In this document: positions 38,198 through 48,983 of the stretch, in pieces | Numbering within the stretch: position 1 is the stretch's first letter | Layout of the letters: the number at the start of each line of letters is the position of its first letter | Source: Streptomyces sp. NRRL WC-3742 | Lineage (GTDB): Bacteria; Actinomycetota; Actinomycetes; Streptomycetales; Streptomycetaceae | Length of the DNA: 57,579 bases | Direction: 5' to 3' | Assembly (NCBI RefSeq): GCF_000720635.1 | Contig: NZ_JOCF01000053.1 | Coordinates: forward strand, 1-57,579 | Notes under the pieces: generated by a model | What the model was told of the DNA's origin: nothing | Databases searched by the model: none | The model's input: the letters and a program-made list of their open reading frames with translations, nothing else | Position numbers and translations under genes: made by a program

Positions 38198-39478
38198 TCA
38201 GCGACGGCCGCCGGCCTTGTCCTGCGGCGGCGGCGCCGAGGAGCCCCGGCTCGCTTCACCGAGAATCTGCTTGTCCTTCGCCGACAGTTCGGCCATCGGG
38301 CCCGACTGCTGACGCCGGTACCGCGGGGGGACGAAGGACTGCACGGCCTTCGGGGCGGTCGGCCGGAAGCGCGGGGTCAGGAGCACCACCAGGCCGACCA
38401 GGCACAGGCCCGCGAGGGTCAGCACCACGGTGCGCCCGGTGTTGGTCACCGAGAAGGCGACGGTGCCGAAGGCGATCAGCGCGGCCCAGAAGTACATGAT
38501 CAGGACGGCACGGCTGTGCGAGTGCCCGACCTGCAGCAGCCGGTGGTGCAGGTGGCGCTTGTCCGCGGCGAACGGCGACTGGCCGGCCCAGGTGCGGCGC
38601 ACGACGGCGAGCAGCAGGTCCGCCAGCGGCAGCGCGATGACGGTCAGCGGCAGCAGCAGCGGGACGTAGATCGGCACGAGGGCGTGCACGGTGGCGGTCT
38701 GCGACCCGGTCTCGCTGGTGATCAGGTCGGGGTCGACGCGGCCGGTGATGGAGATCGCGGCGACGGCGAGCATGAGGCCCAGCATCATCGAGCCGGAGTC
38801 GCCCATGAAGATCCGCGCCGGGTGCATGTTGTGCGCCAGGAAGCCCAGGCACATGCCGATCAGCAGCACGCTGAACAGCACGGCGGGCGCCGCGTCGGTG
38901 ATCGTGTAGCCGTACCAGAGGCGGTAGCTGTACAGGAAGAAGGCCATCGCGGCGATGCAGACCATGCCGCCGGCCAGGCCGTCGAGGCCGTCGATGAAGT
39001 TCACCGCGTTGACCATGACGACGACCAGGATGACCGAGATGACCATGCCCTGGGTGGGGCTGACGGCGACGGCGCCGACACCGGGCACCGGGATGGTGAT
39101 GACGGTGACGCCCTGCCAGACCATCACGCCCGCGGCGATCATCTGACCGCCGAGCTTGACCAGCGCGTCCACGCCCCACTTGTCGTCGAGCACTCCGAGC
39201 AGCCACATGATCCCGGCGCCGGAGAGCAGGGCGCGGATGTCGGTGCCGCCGGAGAAGACCTTGCTCAGGTTGTCCAGCTGCGAGGCGACCAGGATGCCCG
39301 CGCAGAGCCCGCCGAACATGGCGATGCCGCCCAGACGCGGGGTGGGCTCGCGGTGCACGTCACGGGCGCGCACCGGCGGCATCGCTCCGGCCGCGATGGC
39401 GAACTTCCGCACGGGGCCGGTCAGCAGGTAGGTGACGGCGGCGGTGCAGAACAGCACCAGCAGATACTCACGCACCAC
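38198..39478 (-). CDS. Undecaprenyl-phosphate GlcNAc-1-phosphate transferase (WecA/TagO family)
   Basis: 426 residues from a GTG, with about 11 membrane helices. Polyprenyl-phosphate sugar transferase motifs are present: GVLDDKWGVDALVK, NAVNFIDGLDGLAGG with catalytic Asp residues, ARIFMGDSGSMMLG and the cytosolic DKRHLHHRLL. It loads the lipid carrier for teichoic-acid or other wall polymers. The C-terminal tail is cytoplasmic and Gln/Pro/Ser-rich. It lies just upstream of the atp operon on the same strand and is probably separately transcribed. Confidence 0.92.
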   Translation of the reverse strand: MVREYLLVLFCTAAVTYLLTGPVRKFAIAAGAMPPVRARDVHREPTPRLGGIAMFGGLCAGILVASQLDNLSKVFSGGTDIRALLSGAGIMWLLGVLDDKWGVDALVKLGGQMIAAGVMVWQGVTVITIPVPGVGAVAVSPTQGMVISVILVVVMVNAVNFIDGLDGLAGGMVCIAAMAFFLYSYRLWYGYTITDAAPAVLFSVLLIGMCLGFLAHNMHPARIFMGDSGSMMLGLMLAVAAISITGRVDPDLITSETGSQTATVHALVPIYVPLLLPLTVIALPLADLLLAVVRRTWAGQSPFAADKRHLHHRLLQVGHSHSRAVLIMYFWAALIAFGTVAFSVTNTGRTVVLTLAGLCLVGLVVLLTPRFRPTAPKAVQSFVPPRYRRQQSGPMAELSAKDKQILGEASRGSSAPPPQDKAGGRR

Positions 39479-39667
39479 TGGCCTCCTGCATCACTGTCGA
39501 ACGGGGAGGTACCGAAGGTACTCCCCTGCGTTCCCGGGGTTCGAGGTGCGTCGCCACGGCACACACCTTATTGAGTCGGACGCCCGGTCCGTGCATCGCG
39601 GTTCGCCCTCCCGGGTAGGAGAACCGAATACCTGCTCTCCGGTTCCGCCTCCCGCCCGTCCCGTTCC

Positions 39668-39717
39668 GGGTCAGCGCCGGGTCAGCGCCGGGCCAGCTCC
39701 GGGTCAGCTCGGGCTCA
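39668..39717. repeat. 11-bp tandem repeat across the stop of the SHMT-like gene
   Basis: GGGTCAGCGCC occurs at 39668 and 39679, with variants at 39690, 39701 and 39711. The final copy contains the TGA stop (39715-39717) of the minus-strand gene. Confidence 0.8.
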
Positions 39718-40995
39718 GCGCCGCTCGGCGAAGGCCGCCGCCAGGCTCCGTACGCGCTCGCGAACGCCCTCGGTGACGGGCCGCGAGAGCGCCTCGACGA
39801 TCAGCTCGGCGATCCGCCTCAGCTCGCCCTCGCCCATTCCCTGGCTGGTCACCGTACCCGTGCCCAGCCGGATGCCGGAGGCTTCGGAGGGCGGCGCCGG
39901 GTCGTACGGCAGCGCGCACTTGCCGAGCAGCAGCCCGGCCGCCGCGCAGCGCCGCTCGGCCTCGGCGCCGGTGACGCCCAGCGCGCTGACGTCGGCGGTC
40001 ACCAGGTGGGTGTCCGTCCCGCCCGTCAGGGGGCGCAGACCGGCCTCTGCGAGCCCCTCCGCGAGCGCCTGCGCCCCGGAGACCGCCCGCGCCGCGTACG
40101 CCCGGTAGGCGGGCGTGGAAGCCTCCGCGAAGGCCACCGCCTTGCCCGCCACCTCGTTCATCGCCGCGCCGCCCTGGCTGAACGGGAACACCGCCCGGTC
40201 GATCCGCTCGGCCAGCTCCGCCGTGCACAGCAGCAGACCGCCGCGGGGGCCGCGCAGCAGCTTGTGGGTGGCCGCCACCGTCACGTCCGCGTACGGCACC
40301 GGCGAGGGCGCCAGGCCCGCCGCGACCAGGCCCGTGGTCTGCGCGACGGAGGCGATCAGGTAGGCGTCCACCTCGTCGGCGATCTCCCGGAAGGCCGCCC
40401 AGTCCACGTGCCGGGGGTAGGAGATCGAGCCGGCCACGATGGCCTTCGGCCGCTGCAGCCGGGCGAGTTCGCGCACCTGGTCGAGGTCGATCAGGCCGTC
40501 CTCCTCGCGCACGCCGTACCCGGTGAAGGCGAACCAGCGGCCGGAGAAGTTGGCCCGCGAACCGCAGCTGAGGTGGCCGCCGTGCTCCAGCGACATCGCC
40601 AGCACGCCGTCGCCGGGCTTCAGCAGCGCCGCGTACGCCGCCAGCATCGCCGAAGTCCCCGACCGGGGCTGGACGTTGGCGTGCGGGGCGGCGAACAGCT
40701 CGCGGGCCCGGTCGATCGCCAGCAGCTCGGCGGCGTCCGCGAGCGCGCACCCGGTGTGGTGCCGGCGGCCGGGGTAGCCCTCGGCGTACTTGTCGATCAG
40801 CGGCCCGGTCAGCGCCGCCAGGACGGCCGGGCTGGTCAGGTTCTCCCCCGCCAGCAGCTGGACCGTCTCCGCCCGGCGCTCGGCCTCCGCCGCCAGCAGG
40901 TCGGCGATCTGAGGGTCCGCCCGGTGCAGCGCCTCGGACGCCCAGGGGCGCCCCGTCGTCGTGGTCGGGCCGGTCGGGGCTTCGGTGACGGTCAT
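39715..40995 (-). CDS. Serine hydroxymethyltransferase-like PLP enzyme, divergent
   Basis: 426 residues from the ATG at 40995 (GGGAGC upstream). It aligns along its whole length with SHMT: E51 in LLAGENLTSP, DKYAEGYPGRR, ANVQPRSGTSA, LEHGGHLS, the PLP lysine K245 in THKLLRGPRGG, and RLGTGTVTSQG. However, the motif VDMAH, whose Asp holds the pyridine nitrogen of PLP, reads ASVAQ (215-219): Asp is Ser and His is Gln. Ordinary SHMT activity is therefore doubtful. The gene lies in a conserved order with sua5, a phosphatase and wecA, so it may be a specialised paralogue. The housekeeping glyA would be elsewhere. Confidence 0.75.
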   Translation of the reverse strand: MTVTEAPTGPTTTTGRPWASEALHRADPQIADLLAAEAERRAETVQLLAGENLTSPAVLAALTGPLIDKYAEGYPGRRHHTGCALADAAELLAIDRARELFAAPHANVQPRSGTSAMLAAYAALLKPGDGVLAMSLEHGGHLSCGSRANFSGRWFAFTGYGVREEDGLIDLDQVRELARLQRPKAIVAGSISYPRHVDWAAFREIADEVDAYLIASVAQTTGLVAAGLAPSPVPYADVTVAATHKLLRGPRGGLLLCTAELAERIDRAVFPFSQGGAAMNEVAGKAVAFAEASTPAYRAYAARAVSGAQALAEGLAEAGLRPLTGGTDTHLVTADVSALGVTGAEAERRCAAAGLLLGKCALPYDPAPPSEASGIRLGTGTVTSQGMGEGELRRIAELIVEALSRPVTEGVRERVRSLAAAFAERR

Positions 40996-41073
40996 GGCGG
41001 GGCTCCCGGGCACGTGCGGGGACGGTGCCTCCAGCGTAGGACCGCACCCCCGGCCCGGCCCGCTGGACAGGGC

Positions 41074-41751
41074 CTACCGGTGGGCGGACAGGCCCGTCAG
41101 AGCGGTGACCACCGGGTCGACCGCGTGGAATATCTCCTCGCCGCAGTTGCGGAACATGCCGATCGGTGCCCCGTACGGGTCGTCCAGCTCGTCCGACTCC
41201 GGGGTGGCGGCCAGCAGCCAGCCGCGCAGCGCGGCGGCCGCGCGGACCAGCGCGCGGGCCCGCTCGGTGACGTCGGCACCCCGGCGCGGGTCCGGCAGGG
41301 TGCCGGGGTCGATCGTGCGCACCAGGCGGGTGAACTCCTTCAGGGTGAAGGTGCGAAGGCCCGCCTCGTGGCCCATCGAGATGACCTGGGCGCGGTGGTC
41401 CAGGGTCGCGGTGAGCACGAGGTCGGCCTCGACCACGTGCTCGTCCAGCAGCTCACGGCCCGTGAAACCGCCGCTGTCGGCGCCGTACTCGTCGAGCACG
41501 GTCGCCGCGTGCGCCTCCATCGGCGCGCCCTCGTGGCCCCAGGTGCCGGCACTCTCCACCAGGATCCGGCCGGCCACCCGGGGGCTCAGCCGGGTGTCCA
41601 GCTCACGCCGGGTGAGCCGCTCGGCTATCGGCGAGCGGCAGATGTTGCCGGTGCAGACGAACAGGATGCGGAAGTGGTCCAGCGGCCTGGGGCCCACGCT
41701 CAGGTACGGCGCTATGCCGGGCCCGGCATGGAGCGAGGCGACGGCCGTCAA
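41074..41751 (-). CDS. Low-molecular-weight protein-tyrosine phosphatase
   Basis: About 225 residues from a TTG at 41751, whose GGAGG lies 7 nt upstream inside sua5; it overlaps the sua5 stop by TTGA. A GTG at 41697 would give 207 residues but has a weak site. The P-loop VCTGNICRSP (C33 to R39 from TTG) and the acid motif DDPYGAP near the C-terminus define the family. It removes phosphate from tyrosine, probably on wall- or polysaccharide-linked kinases, given wecA nearby (inference). Confidence 0.88.
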   Translation of the reverse strand: MTAVASLHAGPGIAPYLSVGPRPLDHFRILFVCTGNICRSPIAERLTRRELDTRLSPRVAGRILVESAGTWGHEGAPMEAHAATVLDEYGADSGGFTGRELLDEHVVEADLVLTATLDHRAQVISMGHEAGLRTFTLKEFTRLVRTIDPGTLPDPRRGADVTERARALVRAAAALRGWLLAATPESDELDDPYGAPIGMFRNCGEEIFHAVDPVVTALTGLSAHR

Positions 41752-42395
41752 CTGCCGGCCTCCAGGTCGGGGACGACCTCCCTCAGCTGCTCGATGCTGA
41801 TCGCGCCGGCCCGCAGGAGGACCGGCACCTTTCCGGTGACGTCGACGATGGACGAGGCGGTGGCGTAGTCCGCCGCGCCGCCGTCCAGGTAGACCGAGAT
41901 GGCGTCGCCGAGCTGCTGCTGGGCGTCGTCGCAGGTGACCGGGGACGGGCCGCCGGTCTTGTTGGCGCTGGAGACGGCGAGCGGGCCGGTGTTGTTCAGC
42001 AGCTCGATGGCCACCGGGTGCAGCGGCATCCGGACGGCGACGGTGCCGCGGGTCTCGCCGAGGTCCCAGCGCAGCGAGGGCTGGTGCTTGGCGACGAGGG
42101 TGAGCCCGCCGGGCCAGAAGGCGTCGACCAGCTCCCACGCCTGCTCGGAGAAGTCGGTGACCAGGCCGTGCAGGGTGGTCGGCGAGCCGACGAGCACGGG
42201 CGAGGGCATGTTGCGGCCACGACCCTTGGCGGCCAGCAGCTCGCCGACGGCCTCCGGGGAGAAGGCGTCCGCGCCGACCCCGTAGAGGGTGTCGGTGGGC
42301 AGCACGACGAGTTCGCCGCGGCGGATGGCCGAGGCGGCCTCACGCAGGCCGGTCGTGCGGTCCCCGGCGTCGGCACAGTCGTAGCGGCGGCTCAT
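41748..42395 (-). CDS. L-threonylcarbamoyladenylate synthase (Sua5/YrdC)
   Basis: 215 residues. Family motifs LPTDTLYGVGADAF, GRGRNMPSPVLV, PGGLTLVAKH, VAVRMPLHP and PLAVSSANKTGG. It makes threonylcarbamoyl-AMP for the t6A37 modification of tRNAs. It follows prmC and overlaps the phosphatase gene by 4 bp. Between it and prmC lies a 42-bp-step duplication. Confidence 0.94.
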   Translation of the reverse strand: MSRRYDCADAGDRTTGLREAASAIRRGELVVLPTDTLYGVGADAFSPEAVGELLAAKGRGRNMPSPVLVGSPTTLHGLVTDFSEQAWELVDAFWPGGLTLVAKHQPSLRWDLGETRGTVAVRMPLHPVAIELLNNTGPLAVSSANKTGGPSPVTCDDAQQQLGDAISVYLDGGAADYATASSIVDVTGKVPVLLRAGAISIEQLREVVPDLEAGS

Positions 42396-42444
42396 CGGTG
42401 CGGTTCCCTTCCGAAGTGGCTCATGGCAGCGCGGCCGACGCCGG

Positions 42445-42513
42445 TCACGACCCGACCCTGCGGGCCGTCGTACAGCGTCGGATTGTTCACGACCCGACCC
42501 TGCGGGCCGTCGT
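42445..42513. repeat. 27-bp direct repeat, 42-bp step, duplicating the prmC 3' end
   Basis: Bases 42445-42471 are identical to 42487-42513. The second (gene-proximal on the minus strand) copy includes the last codons and TGA of prmC, and the other is a non-coding copy in the prmC-sua5 gap. Confidence 0.9.
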
Positions 42514-43353
42514 GAAGCGGGGCCGGTTGTTCAGGTCGCGGTGGTCCGCGGTGTCCGTCCAGCCGTGTTCCTCGTTGAAGATCCACGGCACCTGCCCGCC
42601 CTGCTGGTCGGCGTGCTCGATCACCACCGCGCCGCCCGGGCGCAGCAGCCGGGCGGCCACGCGCTCGATGCCGCGGATGGTGTCCAGGCCGTCCTCGCCG
42701 GAGAACAGGGACATCTGCGGGTCGTGGTCCCGGGCCTCCGGTGCGACGTACTCCCACTCGGTGAGCGGGATGTACGGCGGGTTGGAGATCACGAGGTCGA
42801 AGCGGCCGTCCCAGGAGCGGTCGTCCTGGAACGCCTTGGTGGCGTCGCCGGCGTGCAGGGTGACCCGGGCGCGGTCGGGGCTGGCCTCGATGTTGCGCCG
42901 GGTGTACTCGAGCGCGCCCTCGTCGAGTTCGAAGGCGTGCACGGTGGAGCGCGGCAGTTCCTGCGCCAGGGCGAGGGCGATCGCGCCGGAGCCGGAGCAG
43001 AGGTCGACGACCAGCGGCTCGGCGACGTCCATCTCGCGGACGGCCTCTATGGCCCACTCGACGACGGTCTCGGTCTCCGGCCGGGGCACGAACACCCCGG
43101 GGCCGACCTGCAGTTCGAGGTAGCGGAAGAACGCCCGCCCGGTGATGTGCTGCAGCGGCTCGCGCGCCTCGCGGCGCGAGACGGCCTCCCAGTAGCGGGC
43201 GTCGAAGTCGCCGTCCTGCACGGTGTGCAGCTGGCTGCGCTTGACGTGGTGGACGTAGGCGGCGAGCTCCTCCGCGTCGAAGCGCGGCGACGGCACGCCG
43301 GCCGCGGCCAACCGCTGGGTGGCCTGGGCCACCTCGGCGAGCAGCAGGTTCAT
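42487..43353 (-). CDS. prmC: Peptide chain release factor N5-glutamine methyltransferase
   Basis: 288 residues. N-terminal helical domain with DAEELAAYV, then a class I methyltransferase with DLCSGSGAIALALA and the catalytic NPPY in VISNPPYIPL. It methylates the Gln of the GGQ motif of RF1 and RF2. It follows prfA by 61 bp, the usual pairing. The 3' end is tandemly duplicated downstream. Confidence 0.95.
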   Translation of the reverse strand: MNLLLAEVAQATQRLAAAGVPSPRFDAEELAAYVHHVKRSQLHTVQDGDFDARYWEAVSRREAREPLQHITGRAFFRYLELQVGPGVFVPRPETETVVEWAIEAVREMDVAEPLVVDLCSGSGAIALALAQELPRSTVHAFELDEGALEYTRRNIEASPDRARVTLHAGDATKAFQDDRSWDGRFDLVISNPPYIPLTEWEYVAPEARDHDPQMSLFSGEDGLDTIRGIERVAARLLRPGGAVVIEHADQQGGQVPWIFNEEHGWTDTADHRDLNNRPRFTTARRVGS

Positions 43354-43414
43354 CCGTACGACCTCTTGTTTCTGCGCCCCGGCTCCACGCTCGGCCGGCC
43401 GGGGCGCGCCGGTC

Positions 43415-44494
43415 TCAGTTCTGTTGCGCCGCGGCCAGCTTGGCCGCCGCGTCCGCGTCGACGCAGGACTGGATCACCGCGTTCAGGTCGCCGTCCAGGA
43501 CCTGGTCCAGGTTGTACGACTTGAACCCCGTGCGGTGGTCCGAGATGCGGTTCTCCGGGTAGTTGTACGTCCGGATGCGCTCGGAGCGGTCCACCGTGCG
43601 GACCTGGCTGCGGCGCGCGTCCGAAGCCTCGCGCTCGGCCTCCTCCTGCGCGGCGGCCAGCAGCCGCGAACGCAGGATGCGCATCGCCTGCTCCTTGTTC
43701 TGCAGCTGGCTCTTCTCGTTCTGGCAGGACGCCACGATACCGGTCGGCAGGTGGGTGATCCGGACCGCGGAGTCGGTGGTGTTGACCGACTGGCCGCCGG
43801 GGCCGGAGGAGCGGTAGACGTCGATGCGCAGGTCGTTGGCGACGATCTCGACCTCGACCTCCTCCGCCTCGGGGGTGACGAGCACGCCCGCCGCGGAGGT
43901 GTGGATGCGGCCCTGGGACTCGGTGGCGGGGACGCGCTGCACGCGGTGCACGCCGCCCTCGTACTTCAGCCGGGCCCAGACGCCCTGGCCGGGCTCGGTG
44001 GCGCTGCCCTTGGTCTTCACGGCCACGGAGACGTCCTTGTAGCCGCCGAGGTCGGACTCGTTGGAGTCGATGATCTCGGTCTTCCAGCCGATCCGCTCCG
44101 CGAAGCGCAGGTACATCCGCAGGAGGTCGCCGGCGAACAGGGCGGACTCCTCGCCGCCCTCACCCGCCTTGATCTCCAGGATGACGTCCTTGTCGTCGCT
44201 CGGGTCGCGCGGCACCAGCAGGAGGCGCAGCTCCTCGGTGAGTTCCTCGCGGCGGGCCTCGGAGTCCTTCACCTCGGCGATGAACTCCGGGTCTTCGGCG
44301 GCGAGTTCGCGGGCGGCCTCGATGTCCTCCCCGGCCTGGCGCCACGCCCGGTACACCCGGGTGATCGGCGTCAGCTCGGCGTAGCGCTTGGCCAGCTTGC
44401 GGGCGTTGGCCTGGTCCGCGTGGACGGACGGGTCTGCCAGCCTCGTCTCGAGGTCGGCGTGCTCGACGAGGAGCTCTTCGACTGCCTCGAACAT
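43415..44494 (-). CDS. prfA: Peptide chain release factor 1
   Basis: 359 residues. The GGQ motif in [19 protein letters not shown] and an anticodon-like region consistent with RF1 (reads UAG and UAA). N-terminal helical domain [19 protein letters not shown]. The start ATG at 44494. Its Gln is the substrate of PrmC encoded just downstream. Confidence 0.97.
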   Translation of the reverse strand: MFEAVEELLVEHADLETRLADPSVHADQANARKLAKRYAELTPITRVYRAWRQAGEDIEAARELAAEDPEFIAEVKDSEARREELTEELRLLLVPRDPSDDKDVILEIKAGEGGEESALFAGDLLRMYLRFAERIGWKTEIIDSNESDLGGYKDVSVAVKTKGSATEPGQGVWARLKYEGGVHRVQRVPATESQGRIHTSAAGVLVTPEAEEVEVEIVANDLRIDVYRSSGPGGQSVNTTDSAVRITHLPTGIVASCQNEKSQLQNKEQAMRILRSRLLAAAQEEAEREASDARRSQVRTVDRSERIRTYNYPENRISDHRTGFKSYNLDQVLDGDLNAVIQSCVDADAAAKLAAAQQN

Positions 44495-44591
44495 GGGGTG
44501 GCCTTCTTCCCGGGGATCGGATCGGTGAGGGGACGCGGGCGGCGCGGGCCGCTCGTACGGCGTGTACGGCGCGTACGGGGGGACGCGAACG

Positions 44592-44644
44592 GCGCCGGTC
44601 CCCAGCGCCCCCGTGAGAGTACGGGGGCACCGGGAACCGGCGCC
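44592..44644 (-). terminator. Two-tier hairpin after rpmE
   Basis: Outer arms GCGCCGGT and ACCGGCGC enclose an inner stem near 44606-44628 (GCCCCCGT with ACGGGGGC). It lies between rpmE (stop 44654) and prfA. Confidence 0.65.
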
Positions 44645-44653
44645 GAGGGAGCG

Positions 44654-44875
44654 CTAGCCCTTCGCGCTGTGCTGCTTGCCGAAGCGGGCCTCGAAGCGGG
44701 CCACGCGGCCACCGGTGTCGAGGATCTTCTGCTTGCCGGTGTAGAACGGGTGGCACTGCGAGCAGACCTCGGCGCGGATCTCGCCACTGGTCTCGGTCGA
44801 GCGGGTGGTGAACTCGGCGCCGCAGGTGCAGGTCACGCGGGTGACCACGTACTCCGGGTGAACGTTGGACTTCAA
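44654..44875 (-). CDS. rpmE: Ribosomal protein L31, zinc-binding form
   Basis: 73 residues. MKSNVHPEYV start, CTCGAEF and CSQCHPFYTGKQ supply the zinc-binding cysteines of the C+ form; FEARFGK ends it. Streptomycetes usually also carry a cysteine-free L31 induced under zinc limitation, which is not in this window. A strong hairpin follows. Confidence 0.97.
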   Translation of the reverse strand: MKSNVHPEYVVTRVTCTCGAEFTTRSTETSGEIRAEVCSQCHPFYTGKQKILDTGGRVARFEARFGKQHSAKG

Positions 44876-45012
44876 GGGGTTCTCCTAGGTTTCGGGAGGG
44901 TACCGGGTCGGCGGCTGAGTGCCGCACGTGAACCGGGACCGACGTACCAGTCTGCCAGGACCGGCCGCATCTTCCCAAACCGGGTCCCGTTCCCGGATAT
45001 TCCGGGCGCCGC

Positions 45013-46125
45013 TCAGCGGGCCGGAGCGGCCTTCCTCGAGGGGCCGGCGGGAGCCTTCGGGGCGGCGGTGGGCGAAGCCTGCGCGGGGTTCTCGGGCTGC
45101 GCCGAGACGACGGCCTGCGGGATCGCCTGGTCGGCCCTGAGGGCCGCCCACAGCTGCCCTGCCTGCGGCTGCTGCGGGACGACGCGGTTGGGGTCGCTGG
45201 GGGCCGTGACGACCGGCAGGGTGGCCATGTCGAGCTGGTCGGGCCCGATCCCCTTGAGCTCCTGCACCAGCCCCACCAGGGAGTTCACCGAGCCGAGCGC
45301 GGAGTCGGTGGTGATGCTCCTGGTGACGGTGTCGCCGAGCGCCCACGCCTTGAGCGGGTCGGTGAACAGCCCGGCGCCGCCGGCCTGCTTGAGCAGCGAC
45401 TTCACCATCTGCTTCTGCAGCTCGATCCGGCCGAGGTCGCTGCCGTCGCCGACGCCGTGCCGGGTGCGGACGAAGGCCAGCGCCTGCTGCCCGTCCAGGT
45501 GGTGCTCGCCGGCCGGCAGGTCGAGCCCGCTGTCCTTGTCGTGGATGGCCACCGTGGTGGTCACGGTGGCCCCGCCTATCGCGTCGACGACCCGGGCGAA
45601 GCCGGCGAAGTCGATCTGCACGTAGTGGTCCATCCGCAGCCCGGTGAGCTGCTCGGTGGTCTTGACGGCGCAGACCGCGCCGCCGGTCTCGAAGGCGCTG
45701 TTGTACATCGCGCGCTTCACCGCCGGGACGGTCTTCCCGGAGACGTCGGTGCAGGCGGGCCGGTCGACCAGGGTGTCGCGCGGGATCGAGACGACCTGCG
45801 CGCGCGAGTGGTCCTGGCTGATGTGGACCACCATCGCGGTGTCCGAGCGGGCGGTCTCGCCGACGGCCCCGCCGGCGAGGTTGCCGTTGTCCCCGGACCG
45901 CGAGTCGGAGCCCAGGACGAGCATGTTGAAGGAGCCGTCGGTGGCGGCCGGCGGACGGGCGTCGCCGAGCTGTCGGTTGATGTCGACGCTCTTGATGTTG
46001 TCGTTGAGCCGCACGTACGCGTACACGGCCGCTCCGCCGCCCAGGACGACGAGCGCGACGAACGCGCAGGCGGCCACCCGCAGGACTTTGCGGCGGCGAC
46101 TCGGGACCCTCTTGTGCTCGGCCAT
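45013..46125 (-). CDS. LytR-CpsA-Psr (LCP) family protein
   Basis: 370 residues from the ATG at 46125. A basic start (RVPSRRRKVLR) and one membrane helix (VAACAFVALVVLGGGAAVYA) precede an outside LCP domain with VLGSDSRSGD, DTAMVVHISQD, VVSIPRDTLVD and AFVRTRHGVGDGSDLGRIELQ (conserved Arg residues). The family transfers teichoic acids or other glycopolymers to peptidoglycan. The C-terminus is Ala/Pro-rich. Confidence 0.92.
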   Translation of the reverse strand: MAEHKRVPSRRRKVLRVAACAFVALVVLGGGAAVYAYVRLNDNIKSVDINRQLGDARPPAATDGSFNMLVLGSDSRSGDNGNLAGGAVGETARSDTAMVVHISQDHSRAQVVSIPRDTLVDRPACTDVSGKTVPAVKRAMYNSAFETGGAVCAVKTTEQLTGLRMDHYVQIDFAGFARVVDAIGGATVTTTVAIHDKDSGLDLPAGEHHLDGQQALAFVRTRHGVGDGSDLGRIELQKQMVKSLLKQAGGAGLFTDPLKAWALGDTVTRSITTDSALGSVNSLVGLVQELKGIGPDQLDMATLPVVTAPSDPNRVVPQQPQAGQLWAALRADQAIPQAVVSAQPENPAQASPTAAPKAPAGPSRKAAPAR

Positions 46126-46201
46126 ACGGTCCAGAGTAAATCGGACAAGTAGCCGAAATGGCCCCAAGTCGTCCCGAGCTTGAAACAGACCCCGACCGGA
46201 C

Positions 46202-46243
46202 GCACCGAACCCCGGACCGCTCGCGCGGTCCGGGGTTCGGTGC
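46202..46243 (-). terminator. 19-bp perfect hairpin after rho
   Basis: Bases 46202-46220 pair with 46225-46243 around TCGC, 22 bp past the rho stop. Confidence 0.75.
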
Positions 46244-46264
46244 TCGACAGCCGTACGGCTACGG

Positions 46265-48391
<2,127 letters not shown>

Positions 48392-48983
48392 TAAGGGTCC
48401 TTCCCTGGAGCGGACGTCGGCCTGTCTGGCTCGGCGACCGGTTGTGCTGTCCTGACCAACGCTCGACTGCGTCGGTCCGAGGCGGTGATCCCCTCGAATG
48501 GCGGGAGCCCGTCGAGGGATAGCTGGGAGGTGCGGTGCTTGAAGCACTGTGGTGCTGAGTGGCGCGTGGGCCGGTCGGTGTCGACCTCCCCTGAGGGCGT
48601 TGCCCCCACGCTGCCTGTGAATCCCGGGCCCCCGTCGCGTGACGGTGGCCCGCGCTCCGCCCGTCCTGGCCTCCGGGTGGTGGAGGCCGCGGGTGGGAGT
48701 CAGGTGCCGTCACGGCTTCGGGATGCGGCCGCGTGTCGCGCAGGCAGGCTGCGTACGCGCTGCGGTGGGCTCCCGGAGAATCGTCGCCCCGTACATCGCC
48801 GCGACTCCACGGCCGTGGAGTGCTGGGATCGGGACGCGGCGCACCGAGCCCCGGAGGGCACCTGGTGCAGCAATGAGGTTAACACTACCGACCCCCTCAG
48901 ACATTCCCCGGCCTCAGGCTTGCCAATCGTGTCCGGAGGGCCCGGCTCTGCGCCGGGCCCCAACGCCCTGTTCAGCGCCTGTT
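48392..48983 (-). promoter_or_regulatory. Long rho leader and promoter region
   Basis: About 590 bp without a convincing gene. On the minus strand TAGTGT (48887-48882) is a candidate -10. The implied leader of about 480 nt suits rho autoregulation by premature termination, as known in other bacteria. A GC hairpin at 48938-48960 belongs to the thrB end. Confidence 0.4.
48938..48960 (-). terminator. 9-bp hairpin after thrB
   Basis: GGGCCCGGC (48938-48946) pairs with 48952-48960, 24 bp past the thrB stop. Confidence 0.5.
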
